From positions 1-26,166 of the IMG/VR virus record IMGVR_UViG_3300047562_001616: a DNA stretch of 26,166 bases. The stretch is one strand, 5' to 3'. The notes below the pieces were generated by a model. It was not told where the DNA came from, ran no database searches, and saw only the letters and a list, made by a program, of their open reading frames with translations. This DNA is from a virus. Below, piece by piece: positions 7,646-14,350 of this stretch (the stretch's first letter is position 1; each line of letters opens with the position of its first letter). A program made the translations under genes and the position numbers.

Positions 7646-8065
7646 ATGAAGAAAGACCAATTTAAACAATTATTAAAACCAATTATTAAAGAGTGTATTC
7701 AAGAAACACTCGTTGAATCTAATTTAATTTCAGGGATAATATCAGAAGTTGTCAAGGGAATGGGTTCGAAGCCAGGACAAACAAAAATCACTGATTCAGA
7801 TAAAAAATATGAAAGCGACCAAGAAGCTAAAGAAAGGCGCAAAACAAGAGAAAAAAAATTAAATGAAACAAGAAAAGTTCTCTTGGATGCAATTAACAAA
7901 GATGCCTACGGTGGTGTTGATCTGTTTGAGGGTACAACACCAATTCAGGAAGAAAAATCATCCGGCAAAGGGGGTTCTTTAGCGGGGGTTGATCCTAACG
8001 ACGCAGGCGTCGATATTTCAGGTATCTTTAACTTAGGCGGCGATAAGTGGTCTAAACTAATATGA
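7646..8065 (+). CDS. Hypothetical protein after protease
   Basis: 139 residues from ATG 7646, one base after the protease stop. An in-frame TTG at 7637 would add three residues and overlap the protease; neither has a clear Shine-Dalgarno, so coupling is likely. The N-terminal 25 residues are a helix (MKKDQFKQLLKPIIKECIQE), followed by a highly charged Lys/Glu/Arg linker (residues 45-75). The C-terminal part is Gly/Asp-rich (GGSLAGVDPNDAGVDISGIFNLGGDKWSKLI). No family recognised. It may be a minor prohead or core component, judged from position only. Confidence 0.75.
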   Translation: MKKDQFKQLLKPIIKECIQETLVESNLISGIISEVVKGMGSKPGQTKITDSDKKYESDQEAKERRKTREKKLNETRKVLLDAINKDAYGGVDLFEGTTPIQEEKSSGKGGSLAGVDPNDAGVDISGIFNLGGDKWSKLI

Positions 8066-8072
8066 GGTTAAA

Positions 8073-8300
8073 ATGAGTGCAGTTCATGTGCAAGTAGAAG
8101 CAAGAAGAAACGAATCGACAGAATCACTTATAAGAAGATTCAGTAAAAAAGTAAAAAGAGAAGGAATTGTTGAAGAGTTTAATAAAAGACAATATTATGA
8201 AAAGCCTTCTGTTAAAAGACGATTAGATAAAATAAAAAGAAAAAGGGTCCTAAAGAAACTATTTATGGAACAGAACGGAGAAACAAATGCCAAATCCTAA
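8073..8300 (+). CDS. rpsU: Phage-encoded ribosomal protein bS21
   Basis: 75 residues against 71 in E. coli bS21. The hallmarks are visible: an N-terminal strand (VHVQVEARRNESTESLIRRF) with the NE and L-RRF positions, then KKVKREGIVEEFNKRQYYEKPSVKRR containing the G-[IV]-x-E and [FY]YEKP signatures, and a basic C-terminal helix (RLDKIKRKRVLKKLF). bS21 sits near the anti-Shine-Dalgarno on the 30S subunit. Phage copies are known in aquatic phages and are thought to replace or supplement host bS21 to favour phage translation. GAGG precedes ATG 8073. Its 3' end carries a CTATTTAT motif (8259-8266) and overlaps the next gene by 14 nt. Confidence 0.93.
   Translation: MSAVHVQVEARRNESTESLIRRFSKKVKREGIVEEFNKRQYYEKPSVKRRLDKIKRKRVLKKLFMEQNGETNAKS
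8259..8266 (+). promoter_or_regulatory. Putative late promoter -10 (CTATTTAT) inside rpsU
   Basis: AAACTATTTAT lies within the last codons of the bS21 gene, 20 nt before ATG 8287. It is the same octamer as at 9824, 12834 and 13940 and has comparable spacing to the next start. It would allow the virion genes 8287-9803 to be transcribed separately from bS21. Promoter function is inferred from recurrence. Confidence 0.55.
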
Positions 8301-8715
8301 TGAAAAATTCGCAGACCAAAGATTTCAATATAGCAGCCCAGGAATAGGGCAGGTTGGACAATACCAAATGAGTGGTATTCCGTTTGCTTCTGCTTCTATT
8401 GGAATTGAAAGCGGAGACAGCTTTGTTGTTTCTTTTCCATATGTAACAAAATTTGTAACCATAATCAATAGTCACACAGGATCACCCGAGCCATTAAGAT
8501 TTGGATTTAGTCAAAATGGTGTTGATGCTGTTGAAAATACAAACTATGTTGTATTGGATAACGGTGAATCTTATACAGGTGAATTAAGAGTTTCCAAAGT
8601 ATTTTTAAGACCAGATTTGGCAACTGCTACAACTGCATCGGTTATTGCTGGTATGACAGGTATTAACTCTGCATATTTAGCAACCAACTGGACAGGAACC
8701 TCCGGAGTGGGTTAA
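8287..8715 (+). CDS. Probable virion structural protein
   Basis: 142 residues, GGAG ribosome-binding site 6 nt before the ATG, overlapping the end of the bS21 gene. The sequence is beta-rich with few charges: segments such as GIESGDSFVVSFPYVTKFVT, a Gly/Pro/Ser-rich turn region, and NGESYTGELRVSKVFLRP alternate like a compact beta-sandwich. The C-terminal 30 residues are small-residue-rich (Thr/Ala/Gly). No signal peptide or catalytic motif. The composition and position between prohead protease and scaffold genes suggest a capsid-associated or decoration protein; which one is not determinable here. Confidence 0.72.
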   Translation: MPNPNEKFADQRFQYSSPGIGQVGQYQMSGIPFASASIGIESGDSFVVSFPYVTKFVTIINSHTGSPEPLRFGFSQNGVDAVENTNYVVLDNGESYTGELRVSKVFLRPDLATATTASVIAGMTGINSAYLATNWTGTSGVG

Positions 8716-8718
8716 TGA

Positions 8719-9582
8719 ATGAGAAGTGGGTTTGGTAGAAAAGATGGGTCTCTGTCAGCTAACACTCTTGGAGTCTCTACTGTAGAGGACAGAAGCGGCG
8801 GCTTCTTAAACCTTGTCAAATCTATCGGTGGATCAGATCTTATTTTTTGTTTAGATGCTTACGATATAAAAAATGTAGCAGTTGGCGGTCTAATACCCAA
8901 TTGGTATGACTCGGCAGATCAATTTGAATCATACTTTACGGAAGCTACAAACAAGCCGGCATTTGGATTATTTAGAAACAAACCATCGGTCTCTTTCAAT
9001 ACGACAGATATAATGGCTACTGCTACTTCTGTTGCGGCTTTAAACGGAGTCAAAGACCTTTCAATTGTATGGGCTCAAAAATTCGATAATACAGGCACGG
9101 GCTTTTTGCTTGAATGGGGTCCAAGATTTGATTTGAACCAATCGTTTGCTATCGGAGGCATTGGTTCGCCAGCCTCAAACTCTAGAGCTTTTATTATGTC
9201 ACAATACGATGGCGGGTATTGTACCAACGCGCCAAATTCAGATTATGTCCAAAATGATCAGCCAGTAGTCCTTGGCGCGGTATTCAACAGAAATAGCCCA
9301 GGCTCTGGTTACAATAAAAGCACCAAGCCCTATGTTAATGGCAAACTATTAAGCGAATCCGAACAAGCCAACGCATCAGGCTTGTTAGCCGATATGGCAA
9401 CCGCATTTACTAGTGATCTCAGTTTTTATTTGGGCGCCCGCGCGAACGGCACCAATGGTTGGGATGGTTATTTATTTTCAATGGTATTAGTTAAGCGACA
9501 ACTAACAGAGAGCGAAATGTCCAGAATTTCCCAAGCAATGCTCAGTAGATGGGCAATCGGCTCAACAGAGGCTCTGGTATGA
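8719..9582 (+). CDS. LamG/concanavalin-like jelly-roll domain protein
   Basis: 287 residues. After about 35 N-terminal residues, the sequence reads as a single lectin-like beta-sandwich: LIFCLDAYDIKN, WYDSADQFESYFTEAT, PAFGLFRNKPSVSFN, LSIVWAQKFDNTGTGFLLEWG, then the closing pattern SFYLGARANGTNGWDGYLFSMVLVKRQLTESEMSRISQAM typical of LamG/ConA-like domains, ending in a helix with RWA. Such domains bind glycans and occur in capsid decoration proteins and adhesins. The setting in the head cluster suggests a capsid-surface fibre or decoration. The start at ATG 8719 follows the previous stop by 3 nt; an overlapping ATG at 8715 is out of frame and soon stops. Its 3' half is more GC-rich than neighbouring genes. 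Confidence 0.78.
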   Translation: MRSGFGRKDGSLSANTLGVSTVEDRSGGFLNLVKSIGGSDLIFCLDAYDIKNVAVGGLIPNWYDSADQFESYFTEATNKPAFGLFRNKPSVSFNTTDIMATATSVAALNGVKDLSIVWAQKFDNTGTGFLLEWGPRFDLNQSFAIGGIGSPASNSRAFIMSQYDGGYCTNAPNSDYVQNDQPVVLGAVFNRNSPGSGYNKSTKPYVNGKLLSESEQANASGLLADMATAFTSDLSFYLGARANGTNGWDGYLFSMVLVKRQLTESEMSRISQAMLSRWAIGSTEALV

Positions 9583-9803
9583 AAATAACTTATTACATAA
9601 AGTCCTCAAAAGAACCGGGAGACAGAAACTCCATCACAATAAAGAAAGGCTTCTTTACAACAAACTATGCTTATGCTGTTTGGGGCGAATATGATCCAGG
9701 CGATACAGTCATAACAGAAATCCATGAATGGGAAAATAAGAAACTTTATCAGTGGATAACTGACCAAGGTTATACTTACGAAATTTCACCGGATATTATT
9801 TAA
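9579..9803 (+). CDS. Small hypothetical protein
   Basis: 74 residues from ATG 9579, chosen because it forms an ATGA overlap with the preceding stop and has GAGG just upstream; an in-frame ATG at 9549 would extend it ten residues into the upstream gene. The product is beta-rich and aromatic (MKITYYIKSSKEPGDRNSIT, TNYAYAVWGEYDPGDTVIT, ENKKLYQWITDQGYTYEI). No domain recognised. It is the last gene before the next putative late promoter. Confidence 0.72.
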   Translation: MKITYYIKSSKEPGDRNSITIKKGFFTTNYAYAVWGEYDPGDTVITEIHEWENKKLYQWITDQGYTYEISPDII

Positions 9804-9823
9804 GCATTTTCATTTTTCAACAA

Positions 9824-9831
9824 CTATTTAT
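9824..9831 (+). promoter_or_regulatory. Putative late promoter -10 (CTATTTAT) for scaffold-capsid unit
   Basis: CAACAACTATTTATTGTA lies in the 52-nt gap between genes, 24 nt before ATG 9856; AGGAG at 9844-9848 is the ribosome-binding site. The heptamer CTATTTA recurs upstream of six other virion genes in this window. A transcript from here would carry the scaffold and major capsid genes and end at the 12793 terminator. Confidence 0.65.
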
Positions 9832-9855
9832 TGTAGTATTTTCAGGAGTTTATCT

Positions 9856-10890
9856 ATGTCATCTATGTTAGATCAAGCAATTATTGACGCAACCGCCCTT
9901 AGAGAAGCAGCAATTAAAAGCGCTGAACAAGCAGTTGTAGAAAAATATTCAACAGAAATTAGAGAAGCCGTTGAAAAACTTATGGAAGAAAACGATTTTG
10001 AAGAAGATAAAACTGTTGATGAGCAAATTGTTGAAGCAGATGAAAAAGGAAAAGGTTATTCTTTTGTTGAAAACACAGAGTTAAGTGATCTTGAAGAAAA
10101 CGATTTAGTTGAGATCGATGTAAAAGCCTTATTTGAAGAAGTTCAAAAAGAGCGGATGAGTGAAGAACTAGAAATAAGCGACGATCTTTTCGAAGAGGAA
10201 TATGATCTTTCAGAAATGATGGCTGATGGCGAAGCTGATTATACCGCTGCACCATCCCCACCAGCAGACATGACAGAAGAGTTGGACGAAGATCTAGAGC
10301 TATCAGAAGATCTTGAAGAATCACTTAAGTTTGATTTTGAGCCAGTTCCCGAAGGACAAACAAGAGCCTATGGTGCTACAAATTCTCAAAAGAAAGAGCA
10401 GGCAATGTTAATGGATGTCATGCTTGCTGTTGAAGAAGAAAACTCCAAATTAGAAAAAAAGAACGAATCTTTGGTTAAGACCAATAAAAACTTAAAAGAG
10501 ACTAACCGAAGACTAAAAGAAACCGTGCAAAATATTGCTAATAAGTTTGATGAAATTAAACTAATGAACAGCAAGTTATTTTACACAAACAAAACTTTAA
10601 TGGACGACTCACTGAATGAGCGACAAAAGGGCAACCTTGTTGAGTCTATTAATAAAGCTCAGTCATCTGAGCAAGCGAAGATTGTCTATGAAACTCTTAA
10701 AAGCACAGTGGGCAATGCTCCATCAAAGAAGCAACCGGAATCATTGAGCGAGGCAGTAGGCAAGCGATCTTCAACATCTTTACTGTTAAAAGCTAGAAAG
10801 AGCGATGAAAAACCAAAGGTGAGCGAAAGTAGCATCTTTGCTAATCGTATGCAAATTTTAGCAGGCATTAAACATCATAAGGAGGATTAA
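9856..10890 (+). CDS. gp22: Prohead core scaffolding protein (gp22-like)
   Basis: 344 residues. Highly acidic and helical: residues 40-165 are dominated by Glu/Asp (for example LEENDLVEIDVKALFEEVQ and EELDEDLELSEDLEESL), and residues 185-240 form a long coiled coil (LEKKNESLVKTNKNLKETNRRLKETVQNI split by heptad Leu/Ile). The C-terminus becomes basic. These features, and the position immediately before the major capsid gene, match T4 gp22, the main component of the prohead core that is degraded by gp21. Several I/L-x-E triplets, the T4 protease preference, occur along the chain. Length exceeds T4 gp22 (269). Stop 10890 lies 4 nt before the capsid gene. Confidence 0.85.
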   Translation: MSSMLDQAIIDATALREAAIKSAEQAVVEKYSTEIREAVEKLMEENDFEEDKTVDEQIVEADEKGKGYSFVENTELSDLEENDLVEIDVKALFEEVQKERMSEELEISDDLFEEEYDLSEMMADGEADYTAAPSPPADMTEELDEDLELSEDLEESLKFDFEPVPEGQTRAYGATNSQKKEQAMLMDVMLAVEEENSKLEKKNESLVKTNKNLKETNRRLKETVQNIANKFDEIKLMNSKLFYTNKTLMDDSLNERQKGNLVESINKAQSSEQAKIVYETLKSTVGNAPSKKQPESLSEAVGKRSSTSLLLKARKSDEKPKVSESSIFANRMQILAGIKHHKED

Positions 10891-10894
10891 AACA

Positions 10895-12760
10895 ATGTCA
10901 AACATAATCGAAAGATTAACAGAAAATATTGTTGCTCGCGATCTCTCCAAGGAAGGCGCTGCCCTAGTTTCCAAATGGGAAAAAACAGGTCTACTTGAAG
11001 GTCTCGGTAATGATAGAATGAAGGACAATATGTCCCGTCTCTTAGAGAACCAAGCCAAGGAACTTCTTCGTGAAGCTTCCACAATGGCTGCTGGTGATGT
11101 CGAAGGCTTTGCTGCCGTCGCATTCCCAATCGTCCGTCGTGTATTCGGCGGTCTATTAGCTAACGATCTCGTTAGCGTTCAACCAATGAGCCTACCATCA
11201 GGTCTCATCTTCTTCTTGGATTTCACCAAGGGTAATGATGGTACCAACAACCGTCTCGGTGATGATCGCGACGATTCAGTTTACGGTGGTGGTGTATCAG
11301 GTTCACAAATCACTGGTGGTGTTAATCTAACAGGTCGTAACGCCGAGAAATCACTTTACAGCCTAAATAACGGTTACTCCTCACCAGTTTCAGGTGCGGA
11401 TCCAGGTAACTGGGCTACATTAGTTGTAACTTCTGGCGCTATTGATGCCAATGGTGAATTCCAAAGAATGAATGTAGATGCTGGTTCAGTAATCACCGTA
11501 CAAGAGGCTCGCAGAATTCTTCGCTACGATCCAGATATCGCTTCTGGTACAGGCGTAATTATTGCTCGCTTGCCAAGAAATACATATCTACAAAATCTAA
11601 ATGATGATGATCTTGTTGGTATTACTTGGGCTGCCAGTGCGGCTCAGGAACTCGACGGCGCAGCAGCGCGTTTTGGTCTTACACAGGTCCGTCGCCTAAC
11701 TCAGTACGGTACTGGTTCAGACGGCGCTGCTGATCGTAATAATATTTATACAGTTCTTACTATTACAGGTACAACTGACATTAACCAAACGGCAACAGTA
11801 GCCAATAATGCTTTAGCTCAGGCCATGGGTGCATTAAATACTACTGTTAACTTCCTATCATTCCCAGCGGCTGACGTTTTCGGTGCTGGTAATGGCCTTG
11901 GTTCAGTTAAGGGTGGTGCTGAATGGCTCTTAGAGTCCAAGGTGACTGCATTTGACGGTCCATTTGGTGATGATCAGGGTGCAAAAATTCCTGAAATTGA
12001 CATCCGTGTCGATTCAGTTGCTGTAACAGCACAAACCAAGAAGCTCCGTGCTAAGTGGTCACCAGAATTAGGTCAAGACCTAAATGCTTACCATAATCTC
12101 GACGCCGAGGTTGAGCTTACTGGTATTCTCTCAGAGCAAGTCGCTCTAGAAATTGATCGTGAGATCCTAGAAGACTTAATCAAGAGATCCACTGCTGGTA
12201 CTCTTCACTGGTCACGCAACCCAGGTCAATTCCTAAACCGCGAGACTGGTGCCGAAGTCGGCGCTGCTTCTGCTGCCCCTGACTTCACAGGTACCGTTTC
12301 TGAGTGGTATGAGACCCTCATTGAGACAATCAATGATGTTTCTGCTCGTATCCACAGAAAGACACTTCGTGGTGGCGCAAACTTCGTAGTTTGTGGTCCA
12401 GAAGTTGCTGGTATTCTTGAATTCACTGCTGGTTTCCGCGCCAGTGTCACAGTGGATAAAGACGGTTCAGCCGGTGCTGTAAATGTTGGTTCAATCTCCA
12501 AGAAGTTCGATGTTCATGTCGATCCATACTTCCCACGCAATGTGGTTCTAGTTGGTCGTAAGGGCTCAAGCTTCTTAGAGAGCGGCTACGTTTATGCTCC
12601 TTATGTCCCACTACAAGTCACACCAACAATCTTCGGTACTGAGGATTTTGCACCACGCAAGGGTGTAATGACTCGCTACGGCAAGAAGATGGTCCGTCCA
12701 GACATGTATGGTCTCGTTATCGTACACGGTCTTGTCGGATCAAGTGGTGCTTCAAGCTAA
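10895..12760 (+). CDS. gp23: Major capsid protein (gp23-like)
   Basis: 621 residues (T4 gp23 is 521). The N-terminus (LLENQAKELLREAS, residues 49-62) followed by FPIVRRVFGGLLANDLVSVQPMSLPSGLIFFLDF (77-110) is the characteristic gp23 opening; FVVCGPEVAGILEF and the C-terminal block around YVYAPYVPLQVTPT and TRYGKKMVRPDMYG are the conserved late domains. An N-terminal propeptide is probably removed by gp21; I/L-x-E candidates are LLE51 and LRE60, but the exact site is not certain. The start has a near-perfect GGAGG. Codon use differs sharply from neighbours (Arg mostly CGT/CGC rather than AGA, many ATC/CTC/GTC/AAG), consistent with very high expression. A strong terminator follows. Confidence 0.97.
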   Translation: MSNIIERLTENIVARDLSKEGAALVSKWEKTGLLEGLGNDRMKDNMSRLLENQAKELLREASTMAAGDVEGFAAVAFPIVRRVFGGLLANDLVSVQPMSLPSGLIFFLDFTKGNDGTNNRLGDDRDDSVYGGGVSGSQITGGVNLTGRNAEKSLYSLNNGYSSPVSGADPGNWATLVVTSGAIDANGEFQRMNVDAGSVITVQEARRILRYDPDIASGTGVIIARLPRNTYLQNLNDDDLVGITWAASAAQELDGAAARFGLTQVRRLTQYGTGSDGAADRNNIYTVLTITGTTDINQTATVANNALAQAMGALNTTVNFLSFPAADVFGAGNGLGSVKGGAEWLLESKVTAFDGPFGDDQGAKIPEIDIRVDSVAVTAQTKKLRAKWSPELGQDLNAYHNLDAEVELTGILSEQVALEIDREILEDLIKRSTAGTLHWSRNPGQFLNRETGAEVGAASAAPDFTGTVSEWYETLIETINDVSARIHRKTLRGGANFVVCGPEVAGILEFTAGFRASVTVDKDGSAGAVNVGSISKKFDVHVDPYFPRNVVLVGRKGSSFLESGYVYAPYVPLQVTPTIFGTEDFAPRKGVMTRYGKKMVRPDMYGLVIVHGLVGSSGASS

Positions 12761-12792
12761 ATTAGCTTGGTAAATTAAATGGAGTAATCCAG

Positions 12793-12827
12793 CCCCCTGT
12801 TCTTCGGAACAGGGGGTTTTCTTTTTT
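12793..12827 (+). terminator. Rho-independent terminator after major capsid gene
   Basis: Perfect 10-bp stem CCCCCTGTTC/GAACAGGGGG (12793-12802 with 12807-12816) closed by a TTCG tetraloop, followed by TTTTCTTTTTT. It ends the scaffold-capsid transcript 33 nt after the capsid stop codon. Confidence 0.95.
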
Positions 12828-12833
12828 AAACAA

Positions 12834-12841
12834 CTATTTAT
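12834..12841 (+). promoter_or_regulatory. Putative late promoter -10 (CTATTTAT)
   Basis: AACAACTATTTAT sits 6 nt past the T-tract of the capsid terminator and 56 nt before ATG 12898. It is part of a terminator-promoter cassette whose sequence from GGGGTTTTC to CTATTTAT is almost identical to that at 13919-13947. Confidence 0.62.
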
Positions 12842-12842
12842 G

Positions 12843-12860
12843 ATGTTGAGAAATCAACAT
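12843..12860 (+). other. GAAA-tetraloop hairpin in the 5' leader of the 12898 gene
   Basis: ATGTTGA-GAAA-TCAACAT is a perfect 7-bp stem with a GNRA tetraloop, beginning 2 nt after the CTATTTAT motif. It lies at about the expected 5' end of the transcript and could protect the leader from decay; if initiation is a few bases downstream it would be partly excluded. Structure is seen; role is inference. Confidence 0.5.
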
Positions 12861-12897
12861 ATAGTTTTGACATGATTATAAATGGAGGGTTTTAACT

Positions 12898-13869
12898 ATG
12901 GGAACAAAAAGAGTAGGACTTGCAAGAACACAAGCCTTAATAGAAAATTTAAAAAGAGATTTAAATTTAAATGGAACAACACTATCAGGTGCTAATACTT
13001 CACTACCCACTGCCGATGCAAGTGGTTATGCGTTTGGTAAAATAACTGTTGATGATGAAACGGCCATTACAAATGCTGAGACATTTGTTTTAGTTTCAAC
13101 AGATGGTACAGAGCACACTTTTACATTTAATACAAGCAATACCGTAACAACAAACAACAATGTTGGTATTAATGGCGAAAACACTAATGCTGTTGCGGCA
13201 AGTATCGCAGCGGCGATAAATGACAACTCTGCCACAACAAAAAATAAAATATCAGCAAGCGCGACTAATGCTGTGGTTAATCTTATACAACTCGCCAAGG
13301 GAGCGTCTGGCAATACAACAATTACAGACAACACAGGTGACGCCGCTTTAACAGTTGTAAATTTTGTTGGAGGCAATACTCCATATGGTCCAGGCGCTGT
13401 TAGTACAGAAATAGCACCACAAGTATTTACTCAAACAGTAAATGATGAAATAATTACAACAATTAAAGTTGATTTAACTGGACTTGGCAACACTAACCAA
13501 GCAAACGGTGTTTTGGGATTGGATTCTGGAGCAGCTTATCTTTTAAGATATGAAACAGCGGTACATGGAATTTTATACAAAGTAGAAATGTCTTGCTTAG
13601 AAACACCGGCTTCGGCAGGTGCAGAAACTAAAGATATTGATTTAACCTCCAATGCGAGCGGTCTTTTAATAAAAAATGATGATGGTGGGTCCAGTAAACT
13701 TTTGACAATGGGCGGCCCAGCAGCTAAGGGTACAACATTTCAAAACTTAGTAACTGGCGGTGGAACTGATGAAGAGTATCTTTACTTAACAGAGGGTGGC
13801 ACCCCGGCGGATATTGACTACACTGCTGGCAAGTTTGTCATTAAATTATATGGCAGAGCATCATTTTAA
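12898..13869 (+). CDS. Probable capsid-surface / virion structural protein with inserted domain
   Basis: 323 residues behind a GGAGGG ribosome-binding site and bounded by terminators on both sides, so it is a monocistronic unit. The N-terminus is a basic helix (KRVGLARTQALIENLKRDLNL). Residues about 45-165 form a self-contained Thr/Asn/Ala-rich domain (FVLVSTDGTEHTFTFNTSN, then NAVAASIAAAIND, then VVNFVGGN) of a kind that recurs as an inserted module in phage structural proteins. The C-terminal part is beta-rich (YLLRYETAVHGILYKVEMSC, then FVIKLYGRASF). Location next to the major capsid gene and solo expression fit an abundant decoration or vertex protein. No specific T4 homologue recognised. 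Confidence 0.75.
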   Translation: MGTKRVGLARTQALIENLKRDLNLNGTTLSGANTSLPTADASGYAFGKITVDDETAITNAETFVLVSTDGTEHTFTFNTSNTVTTNNNVGINGENTNAVAASIAAAINDNSATTKNKISASATNAVVNLIQLAKGASGNTTITDNTGDAALTVVNFVGGNTPYGPGAVSTEIAPQVFTQTVNDEIITTIKVDLTGLGNTNQANGVLGLDSGAAYLLRYETAVHGILYKVEMSCLETPASAGAETKDIDLTSNASGLLIKNDDGGSSKLLTMGGPAAKGTTFQNLVTGGGTDEEYLYLTEGGTPADIDYTAGKFVIKLYGRASF

Positions 13870-13898
13870 TTTAATATAAAGAAAAAAACTGCACTTCG

Positions 13899-13933
13899 CC
13901 CCGTCCTTTTCGGAGGACGGGGTTTTCTTTTTT
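13899..13933 (+). terminator. Rho-independent terminator after the 12898 gene
   Basis: Stem CCCCGTCCTT/GGAGGACGGGG region: 13899-13908 pairs with 13913-13922 (one G-T pair) around a TTCG loop, followed by TTTTCTTTTTT. It has the same loop and T-tract as the terminator at 12793. Confidence 0.95.
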
Positions 13934-13939
13934 AAATAA

Positions 13940-13947
13940 CTATTTAT
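13940..13947 (+). promoter_or_regulatory. Putative late promoter -10 (CTATTTAT)
   Basis: AAATAACTATTTATTATA sits 6 nt after the terminator T-tract and 27 nt before ATG 13975; AGGAG at 13964-13968 is the ribosome-binding site. Second copy of the terminator-promoter cassette. Confidence 0.63.
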
Positions 13948-13974
13948 TATACAAGTATTAAACAGGAGTTTATT

Positions 13975-14250
13975 ATGGGCAAAAAAAGAAAATTAATTTC
14001 ACACCCACAATTTTGGAATAAGTTTGCGGACCACCCCGCAGTTAAAGCCAGACAGGCAACAGAGGAACCAGTAAAGGTTGAACCAAAACCAGAACCAAAG
14101 GTTGAAGTTAAGAAAGTTAAACCAAATCCAGAACCAAAGGTTGAAGTTAAGAAGGTTGAGCCAAAACCAGTTATTGCCAAACCTACACTAAAATCAACAG
14201 TTCAAAAAAAAGTAGTTTCCACAAAGAAAGAAGATAAAAAGTCTGTTTAA
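13975..14250 (+). CDS. Small Lys/Pro-repeat basic protein
   Basis: 91 residues, AGGAG ribosome-binding site. The N-terminal 28 residues (KKRKLISHPQFWNKFADHPAVKARQ) look folded or helical. From residue 30 on the chain is an extended, strongly basic Pro/Glu/Val/Lys repeat with a 13-residue unit, PEPKVEVKKV plus three residues, present twice with a partial third, then a Lys-rich tail. It is transcribed alone between two terminators. The composition suits an extended linker or nucleic-acid/capsid-interior binding protein, but no function is recognised. It could be packaged in the head; this is untested. Confidence 0.75.
   Translation: MGKKRKLISHPQFWNKFADHPAVKARQATEEPVKVEPKPEPKVEVKKVKPNPEPKVEVKKVEPKPVIAKPTLKSTVQKKVVSTKKEDKKSV
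14081..14170 (+). repeat. 39-bp tandem repeat encoding a 13-residue KP-rich unit
   Basis: Two nearly identical 39-bp copies begin at 14081 (AACCAAAACCAGAACC...) and 14120 (AACCAAATCCAGAACC...), with only a few differences, and a partial third copy begins at about 14159. The period is a multiple of three, so copy-number change would keep the frame. Confidence 0.85.
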
Positions 14251-14282
14251 TTCATTTTGATTTTCACCTTTATAATCAAAAG

Positions 14283-14316
14283 ACCCTCCGGTGTTTTCAT
14301 CGGGGGGTTTCTGTTT
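14283..14316 (+). terminator. Rho-independent terminator after the KP-repeat gene
   Basis: 14283-14293 (ACCCTCCGGTG) pairs with 14298-14308 (CATCGGGGGGT) through 11 bp including two G-T pairs, with a TTTT loop, followed by TTCTGTTT. Confidence 0.88.
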
Positions 14317-14323
14317 AATAAAA

Positions 14324-14331
14324 CTATTTAG
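14324..14331 (+). promoter_or_regulatory. Putative late promoter -10 (CTATTTAG) for the neck-gene unit
   Basis: AATAAAACTATTTAGGG follows the terminator at 14283 and lies 19 nt before ATG 14351. It matches the first seven bases of the recurrent octamer. The AGGAG at 14337-14341 would fall very near the transcript 5' end. Confidence 0.55.
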
Positions 14332-14350
14332 GGTATAGGAGAATATGTGA

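Noticed and set aside
9980-10324. 114-codon minus-strand ORF opposite the scaffold gene
   Set aside because: Leu/Gln/His-rich complement of the Glu/Asp-rich scaffold frame, a typical artefact.
12877-12884. TATAAATG as a classical T4 late promoter
   Set aside because: It overlaps the GGAGGG ribosome-binding site of the 12898 gene, leaving no room for a leader.
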